DNA of 64,000 bases from the NCBI GenBank assembly GCA_002633005.1, contig NMRA01000001.1, forward strand, positions 319,299-383,298. Reading direction: 5' to 3'. The translations under genes were made by a program, and so were the position numbers. Below the pieces are notes generated by a model. The model did not search any database. It was not told the origin of the DNA and saw only the letters and a program-made list of their open reading frames with translations. This document shows, one piece after another, positions 24,501 to 39,500 of this stretch (position 1 is its first letter; every line of letters starts with the position of its first letter). Source of the DNA: Phoronis australis (lineage: Eukaryota > Phoronida > Phoronidae).

Positions 24501-27500
24501 AGGGGGTTACAGTGGCCATGGGGATTGCTGCAGCTATGGGTGTTGATGTGGCTCTGGGGGGTGCTGCGGCTCTGGGGGGTTTCAGCGGACGTGGGGTTTG
24601 CTGGAGCCGTGGGGGTTGCAGCGGCTCTTAAGATTGCTATGGTCGTGGAGGTTACAACAGCCGTGGGGGTTGCTGTGACCGTGGGGCCTGCAACGGCTGT
24701 GGGGATACAGTGGCTATGGGGGTTGTTGCTGATGGCCGTGGTTTCAGCGGTCATAGAGTTGCAGCGGACGTGAGGGTTTGCTGNGCAATGGCTGTGGGGA
24801 TACAGTGGCTATGGGGGTTGTTGCTGATGGCCGTGGTTTCAGCGGTCATAGAGTTGCAGCGGACGTGAGGGTTTGCTGCCGCCGTGGGGGGTGCTATGAC
24901 CATGGGGGGTGCAGTTAAGTCTGTACTGGAGCCAACCTAATAAAATCAATTTTCTCAACAACACTGTCCATTTAACCTAGTCAAATCAATTGATAAGTGA
25001 GACATACATGTAGCCGCATTGTGCTAGTCTGCGTCACTGTGAGAAAACAGCAAACAACAAAGGCAACCTAGTTTTGAACATTTGCTGTTATCAATGTTAG
25101 AAGTATGCATCTGCCGCGGGTAGTGTATACTGAATAGAGCATCAATGGATGACGCTGTTGCTTGCAGCTGCTTGAATTAACTGAATGTAACCACGGTGAC
25201 TTACATGTTGATGAAAGTCCGGCAATAAGCCATTAACCGTTCATTGCATTTCGCAATTTATGACCTTAGTGTGAACAACGTGAATGCCTTTAAAATGTTG
25301 AAGGAAGAAGATTCACATGGTTGTGTTACCGTTCATGGTAGGCTTTAAACCTGCTAATCTCCAATTAATAACAGCGACACCTAGTGTTCAGTCACGGAAT
25401 TAACCCAAGTCAAATCTAAAATTAATACAGATTTAAACGATACAGGAGATGCTCTTTCCTAAATAGTAAACATCCTTACTGTTAACAAAAGTCATACACT
25501 CCTCATTCCATCTTCCAAAAGTCACACATTCTATCCAAACAGACATGACATTAGGCAAATGCTGGTCAAGTAAGAAGATTGCGTAATAAACAACTGAGTA
25601 GTATCGTCATCTATGAAAATCCCAAGGTACTGTAGCTGGGTGTGCAAATAATGAAGCTGTTACCAGTAACACACATGTCAAGGGCCTGCCTTCATACTTT
25701 CTCCCAACAGTGCATCTCAAGCACGATACTGACCTCCGTCTCTTGTCTGCGCCTCTTGGATCCACCTCCCCGCCATCTCCAATTCATCCTCCGCGACATT
25801 TGTCTGAGTCTCCGCCTCTTCTCGCTTCACTGTCTCGTCTGTCACTATCACCTGGCAACAAATCAGCAGACGTCTGTCATTCACACTCAACAACCACCCA
25901 ATCACATTGGCTGGCATTTGGGTCACCACATGACATCATTAAGTCAAACACTAAGATGGCAGACGATTCGATTCCTCGTTGCTAGAGAAAGGTAAATAGA
26001 GGTGAAATATGATTGGTAAGACCATTTGCAGTTTTCGAAACATGTCAAGGGAGTTTGATTGGGTTATTACTAACACACTGAACAAGCACTTTCCTCCCAT
26101 TCTTTTGACCAAGTGGTGAAAAGCCCTCCGGTGGACTTTCAGCACTGTTTAAGAGCTGAGTATTGGCTAGCGACTAATGTACACTTACCTTTGTGGAAGG
26201 CTTGAACCCTGGAACTTGCACACCCTTGAGCAACTGCAGAACATTGTCTGCTTCGAGGTCACCAGAGCAGACGTGAATGCCATGTACGTCTGCTATTAGT
26301 CTGGCCGTGTGGATAATGAAAGACACGTGTCTGAAGAAAAAAAGATAAAAGTTACGATGAAAAATGGTGACACAGGAAGACTGGTTCTATGGCAGCAGAT
26401 GTGTGTAAGAAAGGTGTGCCACAATATATCTGGGCCCAAAACTGGTTCTATGGCAGCAGACGTGTGTAAGAAATGTGTGCCACAATATATCTGGGCCCAA
26501 AACTGGTTGTACGGCAACAGACGTGTGTATGAAAGGTGTGCCACCATACATCTGAGCCCAAAAACGCCACAATTTCCTCCGTTTTATGCAATCACAGCTT
26601 TTCCATAAAACCTAAAAGTTTTGATAGCCGCTCACAAATAAGCGACACAATTTAAAACAATTCCTACAAGTATTTTAAAGAACAGTACATACAGCTGGAC
26701 GTTTTATATGAATTTGTTATTAAGCTACTTCAGAGATATGATGTTCTGCAGTTAGCCAAAGTTGGACATTTTTCTGGGGTCCTTTCATTATTAAGAATTT
26801 AATGAGCACTGCTCATTGTTGACATATCAATGTCATTTGTAACAACAAAAACATAATTTGAGGTGAACATTTTTTCATAGTAAATCATAAACTCAATACA
26901 TTAAGAATGTTTGCATATTTGATGTTTTCATTTCAATAATGCCATGGCCGAAATTGATATTCATTAAACTAATTGCTTAGCTCTCAGTGCAGTGTTAACA
27001 TTAGACACAATCGGCAAATTTTTTTATAGATTTGCTGACCCTGCTTAATAACAAAATGATATCTTACACTGAATCTGTGGAATCAAACACCACGGGGGTA
27101 GGAGGTCTTTTGGGCGACTGCCAAAACAATGCTGTAAAATGAAGATAACAATATTTTCTGAAAAATAATCTAACTGCTGTTTTTTCAGAATGTAAGAACT
27201 TCAAAGGTCAGAAAAAGTAAACAATGAGAAACAGTGCACGGTTGACTTCAGGCATAGCAATAACATAAAACATACAGATATGAGATTGATAAGCAATTTC
27301 CTCATCCACTTGCACAAAAATCACCACTGACTAAAAGCCCCTGCATGATAGATAGAGATGTCTGATTTTATTTGTTTTCAGGAACACGAAAATTTAATGT
27401 AAATTCCTAAGTTTCGTGTTTCGTGATCAGCATCATTCTGCTACGTTCTTACAACAGATCACATTTTATTTTCAATTTAATACCAAACATACTCTAAAAT

Positions 27501-30500
27501 ACATCTAAAATTTAGTGAATCATCCTTTGCTTGGCCTACGACAGAAATGGTAAGGTATTCCTGCCGGAAATGATCACGTGGTCTTGTTGTCATGAAAGCA
27601 TAACGTCAAAAATTTCAGATACCAACTTACTGCCATCTGGTAACTTCCTGTCTAGAGGGAACGCATGAAGAAGCTGTTTAGCCTGCAACACCAGATATCA
27701 AGGTTAAATATCAAGGACAAATATCAAGAACCAATTGAAGTTCAAATATTAAGGTCGAATATTGAGTTTGAATATCAAGGTCAAATATCAAGGTCAAATA
27801 TCAAGGTCAAATATTAGGCTAGCATAAAATCAAGGTCTTCAAATAAAAAACAAATAATTTGGTTATACATTACAAACTAAGAAACAACTCTTCACAAATT
27901 CAGTGCACTGAAAACATGAAATGGATGTTCTAGAGTTTGACTCAAAGGGTTGCACTGGTTGAATGCAAAGTAACATGTAGGAAAGTGCTCACTTTTTTCA
28001 ACATGCTACACAGAGGATGATTCCTTCATTATGAACAGGACAGAGCATCATTGATTCTCTGTTGCATAATATTGGCAGAAAATGAGAAAAATATATTTCA
28101 TTAATATTATGCCTTATTTGCAAAATAAAAGAAACACTAATTAAAGTGTTGCAAACTACTTACTGGTTGTAAACTAGTAAGAGGGCATTGAGATGTGAAA
28201 TTATAGATAAATGAGACTTGTCTCCCCTGTTTGCTGACTGTATGTTACAAGCTCATATGTCACAGAAAACAATGCTGCAGTCCACCACTGTCAGCTGGCA
28301 CAGTGTAGGCTTCTCATGATGTGACAGATCAGGTGTCAAATTGCCAAAAATGTTTTATCTCAAATTAACATGACTACCATGCAGCCTAAAATTTAGTTTT
28401 TAATTAAAATTCATTTTATTTAAAAATTATAATTAATTGTAAATATTTTTGACACCGAAGAGACATCACTTCCTAATTTAAGACCATGAGCAAAAGAAAA
28501 ATCAACCAGCACAACAGACTTGAAACAGATTTCATCAAAACATTAAGAAATTCAAATCAATACCTTGTGATTGAAATTCTTCTCAAACCTAATCCTAGCC
28601 AATCTTACACAGTCACAAAAGGATGTCGGACGACACGTTAGAAGTTTACTGGCCTGTAGAGCGCCATCTATGGAGCAGCCGCTGGAGAGTTTCTGAGATA
28701 GAAATAGCAATTTTCTTTTCAACTGACAAAATTAATGTGAATTGAGTGCTTGGTCCACATATTAATTTCAAATAATTCCAAACCACGTACACAGATCACA
28801 AAGTTATCAAATTATGTTAAATGCACTGGACTCTCAGTCCAATTTTACACAAAAAGTTTCAAGTACTTACTAAAATTGCAATTTTCAAGTTGACATCATC
28901 GACATAAATGCACATAGATGCTATTGAAAGTCACTAATTGACACTTTCTAAACAATAATCCAAACCTCCCCAGTCCTCCCTACCTCAAGTTGCCCAGTCA
29001 CCCAGTCACATGTCAGTTGAACCCTGTTTTGTGAGTGTCTGAACAAAGTGTAGTTTTTTGGATAAGACTTTTGAAGTTTACCCTTACTTGCAGAATGCCA
29101 TACAAACCTTTCGTGAATAATGAAACTTGATAAAACATCAACACTACTCAGTTATTGAACAAAATGTACAGCGTCAAACATCCCATATCAGTTTGAATTA
29201 ATTATGCAAATCAAAATTAAAGAACAAATCAGATTGCACAAGATGAAGATGCCATTTTGAATTGATTAGATAAATTTGAAAAAATTAACCAATCAGATTC
29301 ACAAATTATAGCAACATCATTTCAAAGTAATCATGCTTGACTACCAACCTCTGCGACCTCTTCATGCTGTGGGTGTTCAGACCAAAATTTGTTGAATGCT
29401 TCTGGCTTTTGGGTGAATGAGCTCAGAAACTGAAACAACACGGTTTAATAGAAACTTTCACCACTTAAATTATCTTGAAAAATGGACTGCTTGTCTGACC
29501 AGACTATATCTTTAACTGCAATCAAATTTGAATATTCATTTATGAAGCAGATCGGAAATTTCCAATCTGTTTAACACCCACCTCAAAGCTACGGGTAACA
29601 CTTATGTGCGCATGTTATCAGACTTGAAGTGTTTACTATGAGAATTTAGTTATCATCTCAGTCAAGAAAGTATAATTCTAGTTTACTCAATAATATTGAA
29701 AGCTAACAAAACAATGGATACATGCTAACAGTATTCAGACAACACGACACAAAGTACCCATCGTAACAGCTGGGAAGACGTTGAATTCATGAGAGTACCC
29801 TTATCAAATGTCTGAGAAAGAAGGGAATTCAACAGGAACCTTAACAGAGTGATGGCCATTTTGTAATTAGATTTTTTTGCAGTTCACAGAATGAGCCATC
29901 AACACAGGGGAACTGTATTACATCAGACAGATTTTGTCGTAGATTTGTAAGTCTTCAAGATAATCTAAGGTTGATATTAAAAATGATTACGCATGAAGGT
30001 GATTCAGAAACAAATCTTTGTACTTTTGGTCAAAATTAGCAGTAGTTACATTGTTAGTTAGTAACTAGTTGCACTACAGTTAGTATTTTTAGTAAATAGT
30101 TACTAAATAATTACCTTTTCTCTGGCCCACTGTATACAATGTTGAATGGTGGCCGGGAAAGACTTGAGCGTACAGTAAGGAATGTCTTCATCCACCGGAT
30201 CTTGCTATAGTTGGAGAAAGTAAACAGGGTCGTGTGATTCACAGAACGTGACAATTTTTGTCCTAATTGATGAATTAAGAAGGAATATGGGAGACTGGTC
30301 ATAGAAGTCACAAATACAATTTATGAAGATGGGCTTTCAACTTGAGTAATGGTCGGGACATGCCCGCATTTTGAGAACCAGTTTCCTCCACAGAATAATG
30401 GACATCGAACTGGTTCTGAAAAGATGAGACGTTTCACACTTACTAACATTGCAACTTCCATTTTGCATCATCCTGCCTCCATCCATCCTACCCTGGACCT

Positions 30501-33500
30501 ACATGTTGCTAAATATGACCTCTGATAAAACAGGCCCCAGAAGGTCAACACCTGCAGAATTTAAACAGACCTGACTTGTGTATGACTCTGTCAAGTGTGG
30601 CACAATAACTTGCACATGACCTTTGGCCCCCATTGTTCCTGACTCCAGCAGAGGCTTCTGATTGGACACACAGCGCCTGCAAAATGGCCAATCACAACAG
30701 GATAGTTTATGTTCTGTCAGTTAGCTGTTATTTAGAAATATCCACAAGCTTGAAACCAGAGCAGCAATACACTGAAAAGAAAACAGTACTCAGTTTCATG
30801 TCAGTTCCCCTATCACATAACTATAATTGTGCCCGCGGACTAACCTCTGTACTACAAACTTGACTCAAAAACGGACCAATGGTATGGCAAGCATGCTTAG
30901 GCTAAACTTACAAATTTGTACTCGAAAACTGCAGCGTAACTAAATCTCCTTAGAGTACGAGTCAATCCTGAGTTTGGAGATAAGACACTGGTACCTGATT
31001 TCAAAAATTCCATTAAAATTCGTCGTAAATCACCATAAGTTGACAAAACAAAATTTTAGAATTCCTTTATTGCTCTTTTAGCCACCAAGTTTGTCCAGGA
31101 TTTTCTATGAACGTCTCTTCTTACAAGAATTTGTAGCAAGTTAAAGACTCAGTAAAACTACTGGAAGTTTTTATGATAGCATTAGTTATCTGGTTAACTT
31201 TTGTCAGTAACTAAATGATCAAAATTTGTAAGTCATGTGCTATAGAGGAAATTACAGTGAGACCTGCAAAGATCACACTTCTAGCAAAAATCTAGTCACA
31301 AAATGTATTTCTGCAATCATCAAGGAGTTTAAAAATAAGATTCCATGTATTTAAAAGACATAATTGAAGAATTTCCTTGGCACCAAGAGAAGGTATTTTA
31401 AAATTCATCCTTTTACGCACAAAAGACGACGGTGAAAATTTACTCTCAACAAATTAAACTAAAACAAAAATTCACAGACAATGACAACTGTGTCATACCT
31501 GTCCATATATCTTCTGGCTTGAACATTATCCAGAGCGTTCACCGCAACATCTATTCCTTCAAAGAATCTATCTGGATATGCTGTGGATTCTGTTTGAGGG
31601 CACACTGTGAGTAAAGTATTGCACAATGAATAGCACAGCATGTTGGTGGCGGCAATAGGATACGTGGGACCACCGACTCTTACTGCCACCTGGCTGTACC
31701 AGGAATAACTACTTTTTTACAGGTGGCATGGGGGAACGTGCTGACTTCATGAAAAGACCCGTTGGCAGCGCATGTGATTCGACGGGATGCAACATCATGC
31801 AACAAGCAAACTTAAAAGATCAGTGTATTTAGATTTGTTTTATGCAAAACAGCCCCAGAGGAAATTCACTAGAAACAATTGCTTTGAAATTTTGCACATT
31901 TTGAGAAAAGAAATATTGACTGTCAAGAGAACTCGGTTTGGGAAATTAATAATCACAGTAAATATCATCATGATGATGTCTTTACCATCGACTATGATTA
32001 CCATTAACACTTACTATATACCATTACCATAACTGTGTACCATAACTGTGTACCATAAATACTGTACCAATACCATAACTGTGTACCACAACTGTGCACC
32101 ATTAACATTAAGTGTTTACGCTTACCATTTACCAGTATCAAGTCTATAACCTGAAGGTCACCATACCTAGGTGTTGTTGAGCCTCTATGTTAAGTTCTTT
32201 GTTTATCTCCAGTATCGCCATGGCAGCCGTTTTACTCTTGGGTTGTTGAATATGTTGGGAACGGAACAGAAACTGCCTGTTGAGGTTGGACTTCTCAATC
32301 AGGTCATTGTCAGTGACCGTGACCTAGTTAGCAAGATAAAGAACAAATAAAGTGCCATTCAGAATGATATGCGTACATAAAAGCTTTCAAGCACAGCAAA
32401 CAATACTGCAGTCTGATTGGAGGCAACAACCATCACATAGACCTTGTCTAATAACATACATTCAATGAAATAATATAAAAATGCAAATAAACGGCATTAT
32501 ATTGATGGTCACTTTTTTATCATCTTTATTTATTGTTACAAAATAGCATGACTTCTAAATCATATCTTAACCAGAAATAGTGATTATTACGGTGAGTTGA
32601 CAAATGAAACAAAAAGTGGGGGTTAGGGCAGTGAGCAAGGGTTAGGGAAGTGGGCAAGTTAGGGCAGTGGGCAGGGGTTAGGGCAAAGAGTAAAAGTTTC
32701 TCAATTTAACTTTAATTTGAAACCTATTCTTAATCATTAAGGTCAAAAAGGTGATTGGTGCTGAGTTCCAAATTCATTTACCGTATTCACCTAATAAGCA
32801 CCCAGGGCGCTTAGAAAAATTCGCTTCAGGAAGGGGGGGGCACCTATTATAGCCCAAAGTGGTTGAAACCCGGTCTCCGAAACAGGTGAAATCGTAAGCT
32901 AGAATTGATCAAATTTACACTCTGTGATGCATCTGTAACCTATGACAGAGTTTCTACAAAATTGCAGTGCATTGCTATCAGACTTTGCTGTTAAATTACA
33001 AGCATTTTTCAGAAAATCCCAGTGCGAAAACAGGCTGACTGATGCGCCGCTGCCTCGCAATCGCCGACAGGTCAACTTGAATTCTTTATTAAAAATACAG
33101 TTTCGACTCAACAAATTACCCGAAGTCCTTCTTAAGTCTTCAAAATAGCGTCACTAACATTTCTAAGTTCCTCTTGAGTCGGGATTAAGTACATATTAAG
33201 TACAAATCGGCGCTAGATCGTACTTTGCCACACGAGAAAAATCTCTGGACGAACACGCGTTGTTGTCACGTGATGTTTGTTTTAAAGTTCGTCTGCGTGA
33301 CTGTAAATGAGTGAGCGTGTGCGTGTCATTTGCCTGAGGGTAAACACGAAGTAACGATCTGGGTGTGCATTGTAACTAAAAAAAAATAACAAAAGAAGTA
33401 AAAACAGAACGTGTTTTATTTAGCACTTGTTGATCTCATCTGCTAAAAAACGTTCGAGAGTTGTCTTGGTAAGGCCGATATTGAGTCACCGGGTGACTGG

Positions 33501-36500
33501 ATGCGTGACAGTCTAACAGACTTATTTTTCGGGAGATTCGGGGGTGTAAGGGTGCTGAAGTGTTCACTATCAGTGGGTCATTTTAACTTAACACCAATTA
33601 CGATTAATTTAATAATTCCTCCTAAAAATAATGCAAAGTTAACATTTTTTATGGTATTAGAAACTTTCAGAAATAAGTGTCAGTATTCATTTCTTGCCGA
33701 TGCTATGCTACCCGTTTCATGAATAGATAGTTCCCGATGACTAATCTTCAATGACAGGTACTTGTATGTAGTGTGCACTTCCTCGCCACGTGCTTTTAAC
33801 AAAGGTCAAGTTTTTATTAGTCTTTGATTCGCGGTTTTCAAGTATATTTGGATTCCTGTTGAGGGCGAAGATCTGTACAGGAAAGATACAATACAATCCT
33901 TTGACAAGTACGCTGCGTCTGTTTTGAAAGGCAAGACCATAATAGGACACGTCCCTCGCATTATTTTTGAAGCACGACAGAAGTTAGAAGTGTACAGTCA
34001 CGGCTAAAATACCGGCATAGTAGCGAGGCTCGTGGTCCACAAATTCCGCTCACAATGATTTTTTCAGGACTGTCGGATCTTATTGATAAATTGAAGACAT
34101 TACTGTAGAGTTTTAGAAATGTAGGTGAAGCATTTTTCACATATACACGGCGATCATGGAATGGGCGCTTATTTTTAGCAAAGTCTGAAAACGCGTGGGG
34201 GATGCTTACAGGGGCATGGGCGCTTATTAGGTCAAATGCAGAAGTTCACAAAATCTACTTTAGGCATAATTGAAAAAGAGAACTTCACATCGCTAAAAAT
34301 AATAAGGGGGTGTTATTTAATTTTCCTTTTAACAGTCAGAATTAATCAGGCATTGAACACAATATTTTTTAGCCTAACAAGACAACTTTCCTGGCAGAAA
34401 TTACTAAAGGCCCATTCACACAGCCGATCATGCATGAATCACTCATACAACACGCACAAATTCAAATTGACCAAATTTTCCGGGTGTAGAGGTTAGAAAT
34501 CACTGACAAATAACTGACGAATCACCTATGGCCCACGCACATATCACTTACAATCACTGATGAATCACTGACATATCGCGCATATCGATGCATACAAACC
34601 AAAATGATATGTTTGTCAGTGGATGTCAGTGGAATGAACGTCATATATGCGTATTTCATGCGTGATATGAAGGTGGGGCGTCAGTGGACGGACGTGGACG
34701 TGCGTGATTTCGAACCAGTTCTGACGCATAAGCACTGATAGCAAACGCGTGTCCAGCGCATAATCACGCATACTCGACGCATAAACTACGCACGTCAACT
34801 CACGAATTACGCGCACCGACGCAGAGTTGTGCGTTGGAAAATTTTTGAACCGTTCAAAACTCAAAATTGCGCACAAACCCCCCTCGATGCACATCCACAT
34901 TGGTTCCACCGACCAATTATGCATACGACGCAAGCTTCACGCATAAGCGAAAATCTGTGCGTAATTCATGCGTAATCGGCTGTGTGACTGGGCCTTAACA
35001 AAACACTCGACTTTCACTCAACATGCGATTTAAAGTGATCTGGTGTGATGTTGCTACAACTTCCAAGATTGTTTTACAAAAAGCACTCCCAGTGTATCTT
35101 GGAAAGCAACAAGCCACCTGACGACTTTTAAGGAGACAAAAGTCGAACCGTTTACGACTTCAGTGCAGACATAGTAGAGAAATCATGTAGCTTACCTTTC
35201 CACCAGCAGATGATATCCCCAACATGGCATAATTCTTCAACATTTCACAGCCAATAGCACCACATCCAACCTTCAAATGTCAAAAAGACACAATAGTCAA
35301 ACACAAGCACTGGCCAAATGATGAGCAATTGTGACAATTGTGAATTTCATATTTTTGTTGCATGAGGATTTTGTAATGTCGAAATTTGCAGCCCATCCCA
35401 ACAGAACATTTTTGGTGGCATCAGTGAGACATTCTATTCAATACACACAGTGCATGTCCTGAATATTTTGCCTTTGGAAACCTGTTTTTAATCAACTAAG
35501 GTTCCCGGGTTGCTTTAATAAACTTACAATAGAAATATATGGCTTTGTTTACTTAATTAAAAAAACATGAAATTTGCTAAAGGTGTAGTGGGTCGGCAAT
35601 TTTTTTATGGCGCGCACGTTTCAAATTAAGTTAGGCACATAATAGAACCACTTGAGGCAGCCATATCTTGCCGAATGCACATCGGGTGGCAGCACTGGCT
35701 AACATGGTCGCATTGTTGGCTGTGCTCGACTGATACAAGATTTCTGACAGTTATGTAATATATAACAGAAACACTTAAGTTAAAAGACGAAAAAAATACA
35801 GAAACAATTCCCCATGATCCCAGAAACTGTAACAGTACTCACCATGAATAGATTCAGATCTGCCAACTGTCTACATACTGAGTCTCCCACACATATCCTC
35901 AGAGGGTCATAGCGGTCATTTCTGCAACAAGAACACTGTTTCAAACTGATGCTTAGTGCCACGACCTATGCCTGGATTTCTTGAAAGTGCCACACTATGT
36001 AATTAGCAATTGTTAGGGAAATTAACATTTGTGTTTCATGTGGGCTGTGGCTGGCTATGTGCTGGCAGCTGGGAAGTGAAATAAATCAGTCGCGTCCAGG
36101 ATTGCGGTGTATTTCTCACTTAATTTCTATTCTGAAATTAAGGATCAAAGGAATTCACTTTTACACAATCAGTGAGCTTCATTTCTTCCAGTGCTATCAT
36201 GTAAAATGAGAAACCCAAACTCGCCATATTCAAGAGCCAAATGAAGGGGTTCTACCCATTGGCAAAAACATGTTCTAAGACACAGATTTTCACATTTACC
36301 AAGTCGATCAACATTCAGTGCCATTTTTTTTCAATTTTGGTCTTATTTAGCGCTGTTTGCCGGTTCAATATTCATCAAAAAAATCTCTTTTTTTCTCAGC
36401 AACCATGTCGCATCAAGCGAAGATTTCAAAACTTAACAGTCACAAAAATTCTTCAACCTGAGGCAAAACAATGCGCAAGTGGCGTTTTTCTTATTTTTCA

Positions 36501-39500
36501 CATGCAGCATACTACAATGCGCCATATGGTCGATTTTATTCTAAATAACCTTCGGCTTGCATCAAAATATATTGGAAACTTTCACAAAGAAATGCAACTT
36601 ACTTCATTCTAAACTGCTATAAAGTTGGCAGTAAGTCAATGTCAAGCTTTTACAACTTTCTTGGAGAAGAATGTCAAATCAGTACAGTAAATGCCAAAAG
36701 TATTCCAACAAAATGACCCACAATTCCCTGCCATGATGGCTGAGCGAAGGAGGAATTCCTGAATGACCAAGAATGAAGGAGAATCAGAAAAGGGGCCGAG
36801 TCATTCTGTAATTGTAATTTTGCCCTCGTATTAGCCATTACTAATCATTTTTTATGTTAACAGAATAAGTCGTCATGACGGAAAAACAATAGTTTTGTAT
36901 GATTGCTTTTGTCTTACAAGAGTACTGTATGTATCTGATCAGGGCACTGTGACAACGGAGTGGATTGACTTACTTGGCACTGAAACTTTCATCAAATGAA
37001 CACAGAACTTCTGTGGCATCAAAATACAGCTGAAACATAAGTAAACAAGGAATGTAATCGAAGCCATGACTATGTATACAATTAAGACGCAAGATACGCT
37101 TAAAACATTGAATACAATAAGGAGACAGATACAATTCCAAAATAATCCATGAAGAGAGTTGCCAGTCGAGATTTATAAACTGAGATTTAAAAATTTGGTG
37201 TTGGGGTATTCCACCAGAAAATTATGAAATTTTAGTCACACTGAAGCCCACTATTAAGATTTTCCTCTCACAATTAGACTACCAATCAAGTATGTAATTT
37301 AAATTTTAAGACTAAGCCCCAAAATATTAATCTAACTTTTCTGATACCAAAGAACAACATAGCTTCCACGACCAGTGAAACAAAATTGCCATCTACAGGA
37401 ATAAAGGAAACCGTCTGACAGAGGGACAATCCAAGAACAACACTGTGGACTTCAGAGGTTATTTCAGCAGAATGATCCTTGCGTTCAAATAGATACTTAC
37501 CCACTGGTTGAGGGGTGTAAACTTTCCTGTCAGCGCCTTGAGTACCTCCTGGGCCACGATGCCCCCCAAGGCAGCGCAGAGGGGGGCAAAGCAGCCCCTA
37601 CAGGTGTACGCCAGATGGCGGATAAGGGATTCATCCAGGGCACACTGGAACAAGATTGAAAATGCTAGATAGTGATAGTGTGTTGACCTAACCAGTCAGT
37701 TAATAAAAATACCACATACTATAATTTGTGGGCTCTGAGTCTACTCTCTGAACTCATACTCAACAAGGACTTGAAACATGAAAACAAATATCGTAAAATG
37801 AATCGGGTCAAATTTGACAGCTTACTCAAAGCGTGCCACGCTACTGGTCTATTTTTGAGTTATATCAGACCCTGAGTCCTGGTGTCTCAAATAGGTATGA
37901 TTTGGAAGATAAGTATGTTATCATTGCTTGCGTGCAAGCAGTTAAATCAAAATACCGAGGACGGATTATGACAATTTTTTTTTCAGTCTTAAGAGTCTGT
38001 GCATGATTGATTTGGCAAAGGTGTCATAATGAAAAAACGATTAAATCTTGTGAAGTATTCAAGTGGTTTTATTGTTTGACGCCGGTTTTAATTAAAGCAC
38101 AACTATGACAAAATCACTTTTCTATGTAATACACCAATGAAATGTATTTAAGACAACACATAGCTGCGCCAAAGTTCTTGATGTACAAAAGTGAAACAAA
38201 AAGTAAACTGCTTTAATAGAGAACGTATCCTTCAAAAGCTTTTTAGTTGCTGGGTCGACGTTTCACAGAGAATAGATCCCGACCCTGATTATGAAAGCAA
38301 CACAGTTGGCCAAGTAAGCTGGTTCCGAGACTGAATACTTAATGAAGCAATAATGGTTATGGAGTTTTGATACGTATCTAAATCAAATACAACCCTTCCC
38401 CCAGTTCCTCATATTTTGTTACCTCAAACTGGAACTCTTTTTGAACCTCCTTTGCCAGTTGAAGCAGACGATCAGCGTCCTCTCGGCACCACACTTTGGG
38501 TTTGGCTGACATCTGTTGACAAAAACGATCCAACGCCAACAGCGCGATGTGGATGTTTAGCGGAGCCTAGTGGAGAAAATACGACAAATAAACATATTAA
38601 AGAGGCAAACTAACAAGTTATGATAATGACACGCCAGTCAGAAACACAGCGTTAGCATTGTACGACTTGATCACAGTACCACACTTCCTGTTAAAAGAAT
38701 TTATCATTTTTTTATAAAAATAAACACAAGTCAGTTAAAAATAAGTAGTCCAAATTGACCAAAATGCAATCATAAAAGGTGAAAACCCTCATCAGATGAC
38801 TCACCTCCAGTTTGGCTAGGTCAGGTGTGAGCAAAGATGGCTCAGCTGTCTGTTCTTTCAGGGATTTCTGAAAAAGTCATGATTGCTCACAATTATCGAG
38901 CATTAAATGCTTTATAACTCTCTCATTCAGTTGCTCTTACAGACAAGAGTGGTCATGGTGAAATGTTCACTAAGATCTCGCTCCAATATGGACTGGCCAG
39001 CACAGGTCATAGTTCATAATCATAGTTTGCACTCATAACAGGCATGCCAACTATCAACCACGTTGAACTAAATTTTGAGGAAATTCTTAACAAAGGTTCT
39101 CATGTATAGTTTATTGCAAGACACAGTGGATGGAAGAGTTATCTTGTTTTACTTACAAAGGAATGATGAGTAGACATCTTCACTTGTGTACAGATGCCTC
39201 CGTGTTGGTACTGTGTGAACTGGCTGGTGTCACAGATGGTGAATGTGTATGGCGTCAATACTGGAAGGTAAGGTTAAGCTAGAGAAAACAGTGAACAAGG
39301 CAAAACGCGTCATCAAAGGACAATTTACAATCACCGGCACATTCGATACAAATACAAAGTACACATCATTCCCTCACCTGAAGTTGTAGTTCAGAAAATT
39401 TCTTGTGACTTAGAACATCTATAACCACAATAGCAGTTCTTCTAATAGTGTATACATTCCAATGATTCTTACAAATTGCTATGCTTATCACGAGACCTTC

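Noticed and set aside
24449-24773. Thr/Pro/Ala-rich and Val/Leu-rich open frames on both strands
   Set aside because: Both are by-products of a GC-rich minisatellite inside a UBA6 intron.
32615-32692. Interstitial telomere repeat
   Set aside because: TTAGGG occurs once per ~20-bp unit instead of in direct tandem, so it is a minisatellite.
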